Below are positions 14,601-15,686 of a stretch of 15,686 nucleotides of DNA, one piece after another. Positions within the stretch are counted from its first letter, which is position 1; each line of letters starts with the position of its first letter. The DNA lies in assembly GCA_002791475.1 (NCBI GenBank), contig PFXE01000006.1:1-15686 (forward strand), read 5' to 3'. A model generated the notes under the pieces. That model was not told the origin of the DNA. It did not search any database and saw only the letters and a list, made by a program, of their open reading frames with translations. This stretch comes from Candidatus Zambryskibacteria bacterium CG_4_9_14_3_um_filter_40_16. GTDB taxonomy: Bacteria; Patescibacteriota; Minisyncoccia; Phycocordibacterales; Zambryskibacteraceae. Position numbers and translations under genes: made by a program.

Positions 14601-15314
14601 TTTTTCCAACTCTTCTAAAAGTTTGTTAAGGTCAACTTTTTTAAGAATGTTATAAATGGCTTCAGCGCCTATCCCTGCTTCAAAAATTGTTCCGTACTTC
14701 ATTGAATAGTTGTGGTATGAGACCTCGTCCAACACCCCTCCTTCCTTCACTGATTCTATTTCCTTTTTGGCGTTGACCAAAAGCTCCTTGAGCGCTTCTT
14801 TTGATTTGTCGTCTTTTAAATTTTTTACCTTTGCCTTGTATTCCGAATCAAGGTCTTTTAACATTTTTTGTTTCTCTTCATCAAAAACCTTCGTCACTAT
14901 GTATCCCGCAAAATAGACAACTTTTTCCAAATCGGCCGCTGTGATACCCATTATTAACGAAAGTCTTGACGGCATACTCTTGAGGAACCAAATGTGCGAC
15001 ACAGGACTTGCCAACTCTATATGACCCATCCTCTCTCTTCTAACGACAGAACGAGTTATTTCTACGCCGCATTTTTCACAAACAATACCTTTGTATCGGA
15101 TACCGCGATATTTTCCGCAATAACACTCATAGTCTTTATCTGGACCGAATATCTTCTCGTCAAAAAGCCCGTTTCTTTCGGATCGTTGTGTCCTGTAATT
15201 TATTGTTTCAGGTTTTGTAACCTCTCCAAATGACCATTCTTTTATTCTTTCGGGAGAGGCGAGTTTGAGAGTTATTGTGTCAAAGTCTTTGGGATATGTA
15301 TTTTTAGTTTTCAT
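11670..15314 (-). CDS. rpoC: DNA-directed RNA polymerase subunit beta'
   Basis: This is the 1214-residue catalytic beta' subunit. The N-terminal zinc site has Cys64, Cys66, Cys79 and Cys82. The active-site NADFDGD motif is at 497-503 and carries the three Mg-binding Asp residues. The bridge-helix and trigger-loop region is represented by GLTDTALNTAKAGYMTRR and GEPGVQLTMRTFHAGG. The second zinc site has Cys833, Cys905, Cys912 and Cys915. The length resembles Gram-positive-type RpoC and lacks the large insertion of proteobacterial proteins; residues about 150-200 hold a lysine-rich helical stretch. The start is 23 bases after the rpoB stop with no Shine-Dalgarno, and the gene ends with TAG. It is presumably co-transcribed with rpoB. 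Confidence 0.97.
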   Translation of the reverse strand: MKTKNTYPKDFDTITLKLASPERIKEWSFGEVTKPETINYRTQRSERNGLFDEKIFGPDKDYECYCGKYRGIRYKGIVCEKCGVEITRSVVRRERMGHIELASPVSHIWFLKSMPSRLSLIMGITAADLEKVVYFAGYIVTKVFDEEKQKMLKDLDSEYKAKVKNLKDDKSKEALKELLVNAKKEIESVKEGGVLDEVSYHNYSMKYGTIFEAGIGAEAIYNILKKVDLNKLLEELEKKAEGASALEMPKLNKRISLVHQMTLSGVRPEWMFLTRIPVIPPALRPMVPLDGGRYATSDVNDLYRRVINRNNRLKKLKDINAPDVILRNEKRILQEAVDALIDNSIRHGSAVSAAGSQAQRRPLKSLADNLKGKRGLFRQNLLGKRVDYSGRSVIVVGPDLKIHECGLPKHMALELFRPFVISQLISKELAFNIRGASRLIEDGIPEVWAILEEVIKEKYVLLNRAPTLHRLGIQAFKPVLIEGNAIQVHPLVCTAFNADFDGDQMAVHVPLSNEAQLEAKYIMASDKNILKPGNGEPTVIAKMLDIVMGCYWMTKTVEGEKGEGKIFSNPNSAITGYDFGEVGFRALIKVLGTDSEKYKEFEGKLIETTVGRLLFNSVLPKDYPFVNHEVDRKKMALLVDDLIERYGVDNIPPILDKVKSFGFKYATYSGITWGIDDVVVPKEKWDIIKVAKVKADEVVEQFNQGLMSEDERLRKHIEIWHSAKGEIEILVPKVLAKNSSVSDMLHSGARGSVSQLTQMAGMKGLITNTAGETIEFPILSCNKEGLTPLEYFITTHGSRKGLTDTALNTAKAGYMTRRLFDVAQDAIITEEDCGTEEGIVVTSINSAGIEASLAKNIRGRFLAEDVLDKEGKIIFKKGDFLTKKDAILIESKEVNKVLVRSPLVCKSVNGICVKCYGVDLGKQKVIDIGEAVGTVAAQAIGEPGVQLTMRTFHAGGTASVGGDITSGLPRVEEIFENRKPKNPAVVSHVSGTVTEVRKNETERFIVVLPDEQSKTKDKVEYTVAPNRMILVKTGDSIKKGDRLTDGSADPDELFKYAGREVTQDYIIKEISKPYELQGESVSRKHIEVIIRQMFSRRKIVDGGDTNYNKGDVVRVGVLLQENEKVKKAGKEEAKFTPMLMGITEVSLSRSSFLSAASFQHTTRILIAAAIRGSEDKLVGLKENVIIGRIIPAGTGYEGSPKNKMIKDLISRGVK

Positions 15315-15337
15315 AATTTTAATGTTGGTATTATTTA

Positions 15338-15686
15338 TTAAGAAAGCTCATCTTCCTCTTTTTTACTCGACCCAGTATTTTTCAAATCAACATCAAGAGC
15401 TAATCCCCTAAGGTTGTTTAAAAGGACATTGAACGAGGCCGGCAAATTTGACTCCGTAATCTCTTCCCCTTTCACTATTGAGTCAAACGCAGCCGATCTG
15501 CCGATTATATCGTCGGACTTTATAGTAAGCATTTCCTGCAGTGTACGGGATACACCGTGACCAAGGAGAGCCCAAACCTCCATCTCTCCAAACCTTTGGC
15601 CGCCACCCTGCGCTTTTCCTCCCAGAGGCTGTTGTGTAATAAGAGAGTATGGACCAATTGACCTGGTGTGAATTTTATCCTCTACC
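15338..15686 (-). CDS. rpoB: DNA-directed RNA polymerase subunit beta, C-terminal part (cut by window edge)
   Basis: The frame is open through the window edge, so only the last 115 or so residues are seen; the start lies to the right of the window. The translation carries the hallmark C-terminal sequence of RpoB: KIHTRSIGPYSLITQQPLGG, then KAQGGGQRFGEMEVWALLGH and TLQEMLTIKSDDIIGR. This part packs against beta' and is among the most conserved in the subunit. After NLRGLALDVDL there is a short charged tail (KKEEDELS). The stop is TAA and rpoC begins 23 bases later in the usual rpoB-rpoC order. A downstream in-frame Met at 15583 is internal and not a start. Confidence 0.96.
   Translation of the reverse strand, partial: VEDKIHTRSIGPYSLITQQPLGGKAQGGGQRFGEMEVWALLGHGVSRTLQEMLTIKSDDIIGRSAAFDSIVKGEEITESNLPASFNVLLNNLRGLALDVDLKNTGSSKKEEDELS

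Noticed and set aside
1..15686. UGA recoding as in Gracilibacteria or Absconditabacteria
   Set aside because: Conserved proteins such as RpoC, DnaG and RpoD contain no in-frame TGA, and TGA ends two of the pilin genes at sensible places.
1..15686. CRISPR array, insertion sequence, prophage, tRNA or rRNA
   Set aside because: No regularly spaced repeats, transposase or integrase motifs, or recognisable RNA gene sequences were seen on either strand.

Overview
The window looks like chromosomal DNA from a small-genome bacterium of the Candidate Phyla Radiation, probably Patescibacteria of the Parcubacteria type. The support is indirect: AT-rich, tightly packed genes, almost no Shine-Dalgarno sequences, compact DnaG, RpoC and PilB, and the wording of the RpoB C-terminus (GGKAQGGGQRFGEMEVW). 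All genes read with the standard code, and TGA acts as a stop, so this is not a UGA-recoded lineage. No rRNA, tRNA, CRISPR array, insertion sequence or prophage was seen. No gene-free stretch reaches 300 bases.

Left part (1-3308): a transglutaminase-like hypothetical gene on the minus strand is divergent from two tandem paralogous short-chain dehydrogenase/reductase (SDR) genes on the plus strand. The second SDR gene has the only strong Shine-Dalgarno in the window and ends at a clear Rho-independent terminator (2331-2365). A membrane-anchored VanY-type D,D-carboxypeptidase with its own promoter follows.

Middle part (3387-8523): a compact plus-strand type IV pilus operon. It encodes a short PilB/GspE ATPase, a PilC/GspF membrane platform protein, and four prepilin-like proteins in the order H-I-J-K (FimU-PilV-PilW-PilX). 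Junctions overlap or are 2 nt apart, so the genes are very likely co-transcribed and translationally coupled. The I/PilV-position protein is the most interesting gene: a class III prepilin N-terminus is fused to about seven LVIVD-like repeats that look like a complete beta-propeller. It is probably a pilus-tip adhesin or sensor doing in one chain what separate PilV and PilY1 proteins do elsewhere. The major pilin, the prepilin peptidase, PilM/N/O and PilT are not in the window.

Right part (8556-15686): a convergent minus-strand block read in the order rpoB (3' end only), rpoC, dnaG, rpoD. It joins the RNA polymerase beta/beta' genes to primase and the main sigma factor, giving one locus for transcription and replication initiation. 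The sigma factor has an unusual tail, with lysine at more than half of its first 64 residues.

A theme across the window is how starts are set. Three genes (the transglutaminase-like gene, vanY and rpoD) have a -10-like hexamer exactly six bases before the ATG, and a fourth (the first SDR gene) has one ten bases before. This predicts leaderless or near-leaderless mRNAs. Functional calls come from visible motifs and family knowledge; no database search was run.
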